The notes under the pieces: generated by a model
Told to the model about the DNA's origin: nothing
What the model saw: the letters and a program-made list of their open reading frames with translations, nothing else
Database searches by the model: none
From: Chloroflexota bacterium
GTDB lineage: Bacteria; Chloroflexota; Dehalococcoidia; UBA1151; UBA1328
DNA length: 5,090 bases
Reading direction: 5' to 3'
Assembly (NCBI GenBank): GCA_002687335.1
Contig: NYZY01000025.1
Coordinates: forward strand, 1-5,090
In this document: positions 1 through 5,090 of the stretch, one piece after another
Layout: each line of letters begins with the position of its first letter
How positions within the stretch are numbered: position 1 is the stretch's first letter
Program-made: the position numbers and the translations under genes

Positions 1-1
1 T

Positions 2-103
2 CGAGCAGGCGCTAAGGCCGTTCTCGTAGGTGAATCATTGATGAGGGCAGGCGGGAACGTAAGTAACCTGGCAAGAGAAATGGCTGAAATCCAGGTCAGT
101 TGA
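2..103 (+). CDS. trpC: Indole-3-glycerol phosphate synthase, C-terminal end (partial)
   Basis: Only the last 33 codons are in the window; the gene enters from the left edge in the frame starting at base 2 and stops at TGA 101-103, followed directly by a second TGA (104-106 is in the same frame). The visible tail reads GAKAVLVGESLMRAGG and then an amphipathic last helix, which is the typical end of TrpC: strand 8 and the phosphate-binding G-E-S/A-L-M-R segment of the TIM barrel. TrpC closes the indole ring in tryptophan synthesis, converting CdRP to indole-3-glycerol phosphate in the cytoplasm. The assignment rests on this tail plus the immediately following trpF, whose product makes the TrpC substrate. 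The catalytic residues lie outside the window, so activity cannot be judged. Confidence 0.88.
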   Translation, partial: RAGAKAVLVGESLMRAGGNVSNLAREMAEIQVS

Positions 104-107
104 TGAG

Positions 108-764
108 ATGACCAAGAACTACACGCAAATAAAAATATGCGGGCTACGCAGCGCAGAAGCAGCATCAGTGGCATCCGAATGCGGAGCAGATTTTCTAGGC
201 TTCGTATTTGTCGATGGCGTGCGTAGACAGCTTCAACCGGATGAAGCTGCTCAAATAATCAATGAGTACCGGAGCTCAACTCAAGTCACTACATCAACAA
301 AATTGGTAGGCCTTTTTAGAAATCAGAGCCTAGATTTTGTCAACCAAACTGCTGACGAAACAGATCTAGACTTCGTACAGCTATGCGGAGAAGAGGATCC
401 CGACTACGTCTCGAAATTGAATTTACCTATCTTCAGACAAATACGAGTCAAAGACGGTACGGAGCCAAACGACCTCTACAAAATCGTTGAATCACATCTC
501 AATGCAGGACATAGGGTGATTCTCGATCGTTTTGACATTGATACACCTGGTGGATCTGGAAGATCTTTCAACTGGTCCGCCGCCGAAGGTGTCGCCGAAC
601 AGGGCAACGTTTTGCTTGCGGGCGGACTTAAATCAGAAAATGTTCAAGCTGCGATATCACAGCTTGCCCCATGGGGCGTCGATGTCTCAAGTGGAGTGGA
701 AACTGATGGCGTAAAAGATCCCAAACTGATCAAGACATTCATTGAAGCAGTGCGCTCAATCTAA
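108..764 (+). CDS. trpF: Phosphoribosylanthranilate isomerase
   Basis: This 218-residue protein catalyses the Amadori rearrangement of phosphoribosylanthranilate to CdRP, the step just before TrpC. It is a single TIM barrel of normal family length. Visible motifs are KICGL at residues 9-13 with the catalytic Cys11, LD at 139-140 with the catalytic Asp140, GGSGRSFNW at 148-156, the phosphate-binding AGGL at 171-174, and GVDVSSGVE at 190-198 near the end. Two usual motifs deviate: the S-P-R of the FVF-x-x-S-P-R segment is GVRR here (37-40), and the usual QLHG is QLCG (91-94). Neither touches the two catalytic residues. The start at 108 lies four bases after the trpC stop. An ATG at 103 overlapping that stop is in another frame and ends after two codons. 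The Shine-Dalgarno is weak (AGG at 93-95), so translational coupling to trpC is likely. Confidence 0.95.
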   Translation: MTKNYTQIKICGLRSAEAASVASECGADFLGFVFVDGVRRQLQPDEAAQIINEYRSSTQVTTSTKLVGLFRNQSLDFVNQTADETDLDFVQLCGEEDPDYVSKLNLPIFRQIRVKDGTEPNDLYKIVESHLNAGHRVILDRFDIDTPGGSGRSFNWSAAEGVAEQGNVLLAGGLKSENVQAAISQLAPWGVDVSSGVETDGVKDPKLIKTFIEAVRSI

Positions 765-849
765 GCACGGCGTAAACTGCTGCGACACTCTTTGTTACGA
801 AAATGCAGTAACTATCAAAGTTGCCCAATCAAACGGAGAAACTGTTCAA

Positions 850-1860
850 ATGCCCGAAAAACTTCGAATGGCTCAAATAGGAACAAAGCATGGCCATGCA
901 CAAGGTGTAATGCAGGTCATGAACGAACATCCTGAAGTTGAACTGGTTGGAGTTTTTGAACCAGACGAGATTCGCCGAAAACAGGTAGAAGGAAGCGAGT
1001 CTTGGAATCAAACAAATTTCCTAGATAGCGCCGAAGAAATACTGGAAGACCCGTCAATCGTCGCCGTCTCATCAGAGGGCTCAAATCAAGAAAGCCTGGA
1101 ACAAACTGAAAAAATCGTAAGAGCAGGCAAACACGTTTTTTACGACAAACCAGCGGGTAACGACTACCAGAGATTTGAACGCGTGGTTGAGCTGGCGCGA
1201 TCTCAGGGAACCCTATTACAGATGGGATACATGTTTCGAAAGCATGATGGATTCGAAAGAATTGCTAACTGGGCTAGATCTGGGTTCCTGGGTCGTATAT
1301 TTCAGGTAAGGGCACACATGTCAACCTGGCTACCTGAAAAAAATCCCGAAGGACAGCTTACTGGACGGGAAGGTCTGGCACATTACCAAGGGGGTGTCAT
1401 GTTTGACTTAGGTGGACACATGCTTGATCAAGTCGTATGGATACTAGGACGGCCGAACAAAGTTACGCGGTTCTTCCAAAATTCCGCATCAGAAACACGC
1501 GAGATGATGGACAACACACTCGGCGTATTTGAATACACCAGAGCGATTGCAACCATCGATATCGCTGCGATGGAAACAAAACCGATGGCAAGAAGGTTCG
1601 AAGTTTATGGAACAAAAGGTTCAGCAATAATGGAACCTTTCGAACCAGCTGACACTATCAGACTTACGCTTGAAGAAGATCAGGACCGTTACACTGCCGG
1701 CGTCAACATCGTGAAAATCGAAGACAGGGCCCGTTACGTCGATACTTTTGCTGAGCTTGTGCGAAACCTACGCGGAGAATCAGAACCACTTCGGTCACTT
1801 GATCACGAGTTGCTGGTACAGGAAACTTTGATGCGCGTTACAGGTGGCCTGAGTGGCTAA
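850..1860 (+). CDS. Gfo/Idh/MocA-family NAD(P)-dependent oxidoreductase
   Basis: The 336-residue product has the two-domain layout of this family: an N-terminal Rossmann fold and a C-terminal alpha/beta substrate domain. The dinucleotide-binding turn is IGTKHGHA at residues 10-17, a loose version of G-x-G-x-x-G. The acidic Glu38-Pro39-Asp40 ends strand 2. The family E-K-P motif appears as YDKPAG at 98-103 with Lys100, and the substrate-domain signature FDLGGHMLD at 185-193 supplies His190. Members oxidise or reduce sugars, inositols and related compounds in the cytoplasm; the substrate here cannot be told. I chose ATG 850 because GGAG at 835-838 precedes it and the Rossmann strand begins at once. 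An in-frame ATG at 742 would overlap trpF and add 36 unrelated residues. It follows trpF by 85 bases, so cotranscription is possible but a functional link is not shown. Confidence 0.88.
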   Translation: MPEKLRMAQIGTKHGHAQGVMQVMNEHPEVELVGVFEPDEIRRKQVEGSESWNQTNFLDSAEEILEDPSIVAVSSEGSNQESLEQTEKIVRAGKHVFYDKPAGNDYQRFERVVELARSQGTLLQMGYMFRKHDGFERIANWARSGFLGRIFQVRAHMSTWLPEKNPEGQLTGREGLAHYQGGVMFDLGGHMLDQVVWILGRPNKVTRFFQNSASETREMMDNTLGVFEYTRAIATIDIAAMETKPMARRFEVYGTKGSAIMEPFEPADTIRLTLEEDQDRYTAGVNIVKIEDRARYVDTFAELVRNLRGESEPLRSLDHELLVQETLMRVTGGLSG

Positions 1861-1883
1861 GGTCAATCTACCCGGATTAGCCA
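1854..1883. terminator. Inverted repeat spanning two convergent stop codons (possible weak terminator)
   Basis: TGGCTAA (1854-1860) and TTAGCCA (1877-1883) form a perfect 7-bp inverted repeat around a 16-base loop. Each arm contains the stop codon of one of the two convergent genes. There is no T-tract on either side, so as an intrinsic terminator it is weak at best. The match may partly follow from both genes ending in similar codons before TAA. Confidence 0.25.
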
Positions 1884-2365
1884 TATGCAGAAACGTCGTA
1901 CCCTTCTGGCCAAGCTACCTTGTATATCTTTGCGGCTTTAAAATTCGCACCACTGATAACAGCTTCTCGCAACACGCAACGGTAAAGTGATGCACCGGCA
2001 AGGTCCGTATCAGTCAGGTTGGCACCCGCACAATTTGATCGATAAAGAATTGCTCTGTTCATAGAGGCACCAGAAAAATCAGCGTATCGCATCCTCGCCT
2101 CGGTAAAGACAGCATCATCGAGATTTGAACCTGAAAAGTTAACTCTATCGAGCATTGCGCGAGAAAAATCCCTTCCGCTCAGGTCTCGCCCCGAGAGATC
2201 GGCACTCTTTAGATCCAGTTGTAACGGAGAGTTACTGCGATGCCACTTAGTCAAGTCATCAGCAGTACCGTCCAAGAGTTTGAAATGTTCAGGGTCCATA
2301 ACAAGATTATGTAGTTTGAAAAGGCGTGAGTCGAATTCTGTATAGGTCATTTCAGTACTTTTCAT
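1877..2365 (-). CDS. Pentapeptide-repeat protein
   Basis: The 162-residue protein has a non-repetitive N-terminal part of about 49 residues, predicted largely helical and charged. It is followed by about 20 uninterrupted five-residue repeats from residue 50 to 149 and a 13-residue tail containing WPEGY. The repeats fit A(D/N)LXX: units such as ADLSG (55-59), VNFSG (75-79), ADFSG (95-99), ANLTD (115-119) and ANFKA (140-144) keep the same register, with L, F, M, I or one C at the central position. Such repeats fold into a right-handed four-sided beta-helix; 20 units make about five coils. No signal peptide or membrane segment is seen, so it is probably cytoplasmic. Some relatives (Qnr, MfpA) mimic DNA and bind gyrase, but most have no known role and none is assigned here. 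The ATG at 2365 has only a weak GGA upstream; an in-frame ATG at 2350 is the alternative. Confidence 0.85.
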   Translation of the reverse strand: MKSTEMTYTEFDSRLFKLHNLVMDPEHFKLLDGTADDLTKWHRSNSPLQLDLKSADLSGRDLSGRDFSRAMLDRVNFSGSNLDDAVFTEARMRYADFSGASMNRAILYRSNCAGANLTDTDLAGASLYRCVLREAVISGANFKAAKIYKVAWPEGYDVSAYG

Positions 2366-2400
2366 AAGATTCCAACACTTGCATCAAAATAGAAACACTC

Positions 2401-2429
2401 TTGAAACACGTCTGAAGTAACTTGATACT
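2401..2429 (+). promoter_or_regulatory. Candidate sigma70-type promoter P1 for the glutamine synthetase
   Basis: TTGAAA at 2401-2406 (five of six to the -35 consensus) is followed after exactly 17 bases by GATACT at 2424-2429 (four of six to the -10). Transcription would begin near 2436 and leave a leader of about 130 bases. The -10 lies in an imperfect palindromic stretch, TTGAT (2422-2426) N9 ATCAA (2436-2440), which could be an operator. This is pattern matching only. Confidence 0.4.
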
Positions 2430-2473
2430 TCGTCAATCAAAATAGACGGTTGACCAACTAGCCGAAGGCGTAC

Positions 2474-2503
2474 TTGACGCGTAAAATGCGCCATATACAA
2501 AAT
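2474..2503 (+). promoter_or_regulatory. Candidate sigma70-type promoter P2 for the glutamine synthetase
   Basis: TTGACG at 2474-2479 (five of six to the -35) is followed after 18 bases by CAAAAT at 2498-2503 (four of six to the -10). An overlapping TATACA at 2494-2499 is a better hexamer but its spacing is too short. A start near 2510 would leave a leader of about 57 bases. A further TTGAC lies 24 bases upstream at 2450-2454. It is weaker than P1. Confidence 0.3.
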
Positions 2504-2566
2504 CGGAAACACCACTCAGATCACATGGGTCCTGAGCGCGCTGTGACAGAACGAGGAATAACAACC

Positions 2567-3592
2567 ATGGCCTATATAGCCGAATATATATGGATTGACG
2601 GCACCGAGCCAACCGCCAAGCTGCGGTCAAAGGCCCAGGTAATCGCAGACGATAAAGAACCCGGTATTTGGGGATTCGATGGATCTTCCACAAACCAGGC
2701 AACTGGTGATCAGTCGGACGTGGTATTGAATCCAGTCCTTGTCACTCCAGACCCAATTAGAGGTGGCAACAACAAATTAGTGATGTGCGAAACCCTGCTG
2801 ACAGATATGTCACCACACCCAACTAATACTCGCGCTAAATGCGCCGCTTCAGCTGAACAGTACAGCAATCTCGATACCTGGTTCGGATTAGAGCAGGAGT
2901 ATACATTCTTCGAAGGAAACTCTCCGCTTGGCTGGCCAGACAATGGCTTCCCTGCACCACAGGGTGGATATTACTGTGGAGTTGGATCCGACGAAATTAT
3001 CGGTCGCGAAGTGGTAAACGCTCATCTGCAAGCATGTATCGACGCCGGATTACACATTGCGGGTATCAATGCCGAAGTAATGCCAGGGCAATGGGAATTC
3101 CAGATAGGCCCGGTTGCCGCACCACGAGTAGGTGATGAACTATGGTTAGCCCGTTGGATGCTCTATCGAATCGCTGAAGAATTCCTCGGACCCAAAGGTA
3201 CGCCGATTTCGGCAACCTTGAATCCAAAACCTGTAGCTGGTGATTGGAACGGAGCTGGTTGTCACACAAACTTCTCAACTACAGAAATGCGTGAATCAAT
3301 AGACGCATGTACCGCTGCTGCTGAAGCTCTGGGAGCTCCCGGTAAGCCGGATATGCACATTGCCGGATACGGTGATGGCGTCGAGCTTAGACTAACGGGT
3401 GAACACGAAACTCAGCGATACGATCAGTTCTCATACGGTGTATCTGACCGTGGAGCTTCTATACGAATTCCATGGCAGGTCGATAAGGCTGGTAAAGGTT
3501 ACATAGAGGACCGACGACCAAACGCAAACTGCGATCCTTACGTAGTCACTCAATTGATCATCGATACGGTCTGTTCAGCTGCCAGTAAGTAA
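2567..3592 (+). CDS. glnII: Glutamine synthetase, GSII (eukaryotic) type
   Basis: This 341-residue enzyme makes glutamine from glutamate, ammonia and ATP. Its length and motifs are those of the GSII family found in eukaryotes and some bacteria (rhizobia, actinomycetes and others), about 100 residues shorter than GSI. The N-terminal beta-grasp domain holds WGFDGSST (35-42). The catalytic domain has FGLEQEY (106-112) with metal-binding Glu109 and Glu111, AEVMPGQWEFQIGP (169-182) with Glu170 and Glu177, NGAGCHTNFS (228-237) with His233, the flap TGEHET (277-282), GVSDRGASIRIP (291-302) and YIEDRRPNANCDPY (312-325). All expected active-site residues are present. GSII enzymes lack the GSI adenylylation site, so control is probably transcriptional. 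ATG 2567 is chosen because GAGGA at 2553-2557 precedes it by nine bases and homology starts there; an extension to TTG 2474 would add 31 unrelated residues and cover candidate P2. It is monocistronic, closed by the terminator at 3611. Confidence 0.95.
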   Translation: MAYIAEYIWIDGTEPTAKLRSKAQVIADDKEPGIWGFDGSSTNQATGDQSDVVLNPVLVTPDPIRGGNNKLVMCETLLTDMSPHPTNTRAKCAASAEQYSNLDTWFGLEQEYTFFEGNSPLGWPDNGFPAPQGGYYCGVGSDEIIGREVVNAHLQACIDAGLHIAGINAEVMPGQWEFQIGPVAAPRVGDELWLARWMLYRIAEEFLGPKGTPISATLNPKPVAGDWNGAGCHTNFSTTEMRESIDACTAAAEALGAPGKPDMHIAGYGDGVELRLTGEHETQRYDQFSYGVSDRGASIRIPWQVDKAGKGYIEDRRPNANCDPYVVTQLIIDTVCSAASK

Positions 3593-3610
3593 CGTTGCAA
3601 TAGACTTTAT

Positions 3611-3646
3611 GAAAGGGGATGGTTTGATCCATCCCCTTTCTTTATT
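3611..3646 (+). terminator. Strong rho-independent terminator after the glutamine synthetase
   Basis: GAAAGGGGATGG (3611-3622) pairs perfectly with CCATCCCCTTTC (3629-3640) to give a 12-bp stem with a six-base loop, TTTGAT, followed by TTTATT. It begins 18 bases after the synthetase stop, so it ends that transcript and isolates it from the transporter frame downstream. Confidence 0.9.
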
Positions 3647-3849
3647 AAACAACGTTCGGAACAATCTCCATTTTCACTATGGAATACCGTCTTTAATCGC
3701 TCCTCACATTAGATATAGACAGGGGATCAGATATCCTTCGTTTCCATCTCCTTAGCCTGATGATTTAACCAGACGTAATTAGCGAGTCCAAAATCTTTAA
3801 ATTCCGAAAAATACACTATGGCTGGATAGTCGTACTCGGCACTGCGCTA

Positions 3850-4521
3850 ATGTTATTCGGCGGTGCGGGATCAAGATTTTCATTTGGTATATTCCTCAAA
3901 CCAGTAACAGAAGAATTTGACTGGACCCGTGGGTCACTCGCAGGGGCAATTGCAATTGCAGGCCTTGCAACCGGTGGCCTACGCCCAGTCGCTGGAATGC
4001 TGGCAGACCGATATGACCCAAAAACAGTTGCGGCCATAGGTGTGGCGATTGGCGGTTTAGCCCTTGCTGGAATGTCCGCAGTACAAGAACTGTGGCATGC
4101 CTATATTTTATTCATCGTCATGGGAATTGGATTTACCTTGGCCTCGCCTGGGGCGGTCGCAAAAATTGTTGGAGCATGGTTCACCCGTCGCCGCGCTCTT
4201 GCGATGTCAATCGCAGGTTCAGGGTCAGCAGTTGGCGAAACAGCACTAGTCCCAGTCGCTGCAATAGCCGTAGCATTTATTGGCTGGCGCGAAGGGTACC
4301 TCATACTTGCAGGAATATTACTGGTACTTATCTTGCCACTAGTAATCCTGCTTATCAAAAGTAGGCCCGGACCAGGCGAACATGCGGACGAGGCTGGCAG
4401 AAATAACGGATCAACAGGCGAATTCAATGACGATATGGCCAATCCGAATATTGGAATGTCATTCGCACAAGCCTGTCGAACAGGGTTATTCTGGCGACTG
4501 ACAATAGGCTTTTTCATATGA
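3850..4521 (+). CDS. MFS transporter, N-terminal half (TM1 end to start of TM7)
   Basis: This is the upstream fragment of the interrupted transporter, 223 codons from the first ATG to the TGA. That ATG lies inside TM1 and has no Shine-Dalgarno before it, so it is probably not the natural start; in-frame family-like sequence begins 14 or more codons earlier. The fragment has the rest of TM1 (GSRFSFGIFLKPV, residues 7-19), TM2 about 28-50, the motif-A loop GMLADRYDPKTV (49-60), TM3 about 61-79, TM4 about 83-104, TM5 about 117-140 starting in the glycine-rich SIAGSGSAVGE, and TM6 about 148-170 after GWREGY. A hydrophilic central loop runs about 171-212, and the first residues of TM7 (LFWRLTIGFFI) precede the stop. 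A half ending in mid-helix is unlikely to be a working protein alone. Confidence 0.65.
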   Translation: MLFGGAGSRFSFGIFLKPVTEEFDWTRGSLAGAIAIAGLATGGLRPVAGMLADRYDPKTVAAIGVAIGGLALAGMSAVQELWHAYILFIVMGIGFTLASPGAVAKIVGAWFTRRRALAMSIAGSGSAVGETALVPVAAIAVAFIGWREGYLILAGILLVLILPLVILLIKSRPGPGEHADEAGRNNGSTGEFNDDMANPNIGMSFAQACRTGLFWRLTIGFFI

Positions 4522-4529
4522 GGCTACAC

Positions 4530-4552
4530 AATGGGTTTCGTGAATGCCCATT
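4530..4552 (+). other. Small hairpin just downstream of the in-frame TGA
   Basis: AATGGG (4530-4535) pairs with CCCATT (4547-4552), giving a 6-bp stem and an 11-base loop, TTTCGTGAATG. The loop has a GT at 4540-4541, with 18 bases between the TGA and that G. This is loosely inside the geometry known for bacterial SECIS elements, but a 6-bp stem is easily found by chance and it lies in coding sequence. Confidence 0.2.
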
Positions 4553-5052
4553 TCGTTGCCTACACGACAGATTTAGGCGCCACGGCCGTCCAGGGAGCGG
4601 GAGCACTCGCAACGGTCGGCGTGGCAGGTCTTATCGGAGGCTTAGGATTCGGATACTTCGCTGATCAGTTCGGCCGGCGCCCTTTGCTCACAATCGCCTA
4701 CTCTATGCGAGCACTCGGATACGTAGTCTTACTGATTGCCACAAACCTGCCACTGGCAATACTCGGCGTCGTCATCATCGGAAGTTCATGGACATCCGTA
4801 ATATCACTGACTGGCACCGTCACTTCCGATGTTTTTGGACTCAGAAAGCTGGGCACAATTTACGGCACGATGTTCGTAGTAATGCCGTTCGGTGCGTCGA
4901 GTGCTGTTTGGCTAGCAGGTCAGTTGTACGACACGATGGGCAACTATGATTTAGCACTGTGGATAAGCTTGGCGATGGGATTAATCGCCACACTGGCAGT
5001 TGGAATCCCAAATACCGGCATATCTAAACGGATATGGAAGAAATCCCCATAG
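4531..5052 (+). CDS. MFS transporter, C-terminal half (TM7-TM12)
   Basis: This is the downstream fragment, in the same frame as the upstream half and separated from it by the TGA and three codons (Gly-Tyr-Thr). It encodes the end of TM7 (GFVNAHFVAYTTDLGA, residues 2-17), TM8 about 22-43, a second motif-A loop GYFADQFGRRPL (41-52), TM9 about 54-71, TM10 about 74-96, TM11 about 106-130 and TM12 about 140-160, ending in a basic tail KRIWKKSP. The ATG at 4531 is preceded by GAGG at 4520-4523, which overlaps the TGA and sits seven bases upstream. Reinitiation could therefore yield a separate polypeptide, although the break inside TM7 argues against a designed two-part transporter. It is best read as the second half of one broken gene. 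Confidence 0.65.
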   Translation: MGFVNAHFVAYTTDLGATAVQGAGALATVGVAGLIGGLGFGYFADQFGRRPLLTIAYSMRALGYVVLLIATNLPLAILGVVIIGSSWTSVISLTGTVTSDVFGLRKLGTIYGTMFVVMPFGASSAVWLAGQLYDTMGNYDLALWISLAMGLIATLAVGIPNTGISKRIWKKSP

Positions 5053-5090
5053 AAAAGCTGACTAGCAGCGATTACAGCCATCGCCCGGTG

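Larger units (their letters stand above)
3769..5052 (+). pseudogene. MFS transporter, MCT/OFA-like, interrupted frame (no start codon, in-frame TGA)
   Basis: Read through the stop, bases 3769-5052 encode one continuous 12-helix major facilitator of normal size (about 420 codons) resembling monocarboxylate or oxalate/formate-type transporters. The frame is open after TAA 3766-3768. The typical family opening KIHYGWIVVLGTALMLFGG is encoded from 3808, upstream of the first ATG at 3850. Between 3769 and 3850 there is no ATG, GTG or TTG in frame. The only upstream in-frame ATG near by, at 3760, is followed by ATT and then that TAA. A second stop, TGA 4519-4521, splits TM7. Two lesions in an otherwise intact frame suggest recent inactivation or sequence errors. 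TGA read-through or a rare start codon cannot be excluded. I saw no convincing promoter between 3647 and 3768. If functional, it would move a small organic acid across the inner membrane; the substrate is unknown. Confidence 0.7.

Noticed and set aside
742..849. N-terminal extension of the oxidoreductase from ATG 742
   Set aside because: It would overlap the trpF 3' end and add 36 Cys-rich, unrelated residues before the Rossmann strand; ATG 850 has GGAG upstream.
2474..2566. N-terminal extension of the glutamine synthetase by 31 residues from TTG 2474
   Set aside because: The added residues do not resemble GSII, the start overlaps a -35-like TTGACG, and ATG 2567 has a good GAGGA nine bases upstream exactly where family homology begins.
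3647..3768. Promoter or small RNA between the terminator and the transporter frame
   Set aside because: I found no properly spaced -35/-10 pair and only 4-5-bp inverted repeats, such as TCCAT/ATGGA near 3667-3683, which are expected by chance.
4101..4517. A 138-codon open frame on the minus strand inside the transporter
   Set aside because: It lies opposite the transporter, has Pro/Ser/Ala-rich composition without a recognisable domain, and no ribosome binding site; it mirrors the coding strand.
4519..4521. Genome-wide reassignment of TGA to Trp to explain the interrupted transporter
   Set aside because: trpC ends at TGA, immediately followed by a second in-frame TGA, and trpF begins right after it. 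TGG is used normally for Trp in all genes here, so TGA appears to act as a stop.
5053..5090. A gene end or terminator at the right edge
   Set aside because: GCGAT (5068-5072) and ATCGC (5080-5084) make only a 5-bp stem with no T-run, and the 38 bases are too short to show a gene on either strand.

Overview
The window carries the 3' end of trpC, a complete trpF, a Gfo/Idh/MocA-family oxidoreductase, a short pentapeptide-repeat protein on the opposite strand, a eukaryotic-type (GSII) glutamine synthetase with a strong intrinsic terminator, and an MFS transporter whose reading frame is interrupted. It looks like chromosomal DNA of a free-living bacterium. Base composition is moderate and genes are closely packed, with Shine-Dalgarno motifs before some of them. 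GSII together with a monocarboxylate-transporter-like MFS and a Gfo/Idh/MocA enzyme would fit an uncultivated, possibly marine lineage such as SAR202-type Chloroflexota or a relative. That placement is inference from gene families only. I saw no rRNA, tRNA, CRISPR array, insertion sequence or phage gene.

Layout. Positions 1-764 are the end of a tryptophan operon: the trpC stop is followed after four bases by trpF. An 85-base gap leads to the oxidoreductase (850-1860, same strand), which may be read through from the trp genes. It converges, with only 16 bases between the stops, on the pentapeptide-repeat gene (1877-2365, minus). A 201-base divergent intergenic region separates that gene from the glutamine synthetase (2567-3592, plus) and holds two candidate promoters for the synthetase and small inverted repeats. 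A 12-bp perfect hairpin with a following T-rich run (3611-3646) ends the synthetase transcript. About 120 bases without a recognisable gene or promoter follow.

The last third (about 3769-5052) is one MFS reading frame of about 420 codons. Its homology starts upstream of the first usable ATG, with no standard start codon there, and it is cut by an in-frame TGA at 4519-4521 in the middle of TM7. Everything else in the frame looks intact. The simplest reading is a recent pseudogene or sequence errors. The TGA falls where relatives, as I remember them, often carry Cys before Gly, and a small hairpin follows it, so recoding deserves a check. The genes do not form one obvious pathway: tryptophan synthesis and glutamine synthesis are housekeeping functions, and the other genes are accessory with unknown substrates. 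I found no convincing new multi-gene system.
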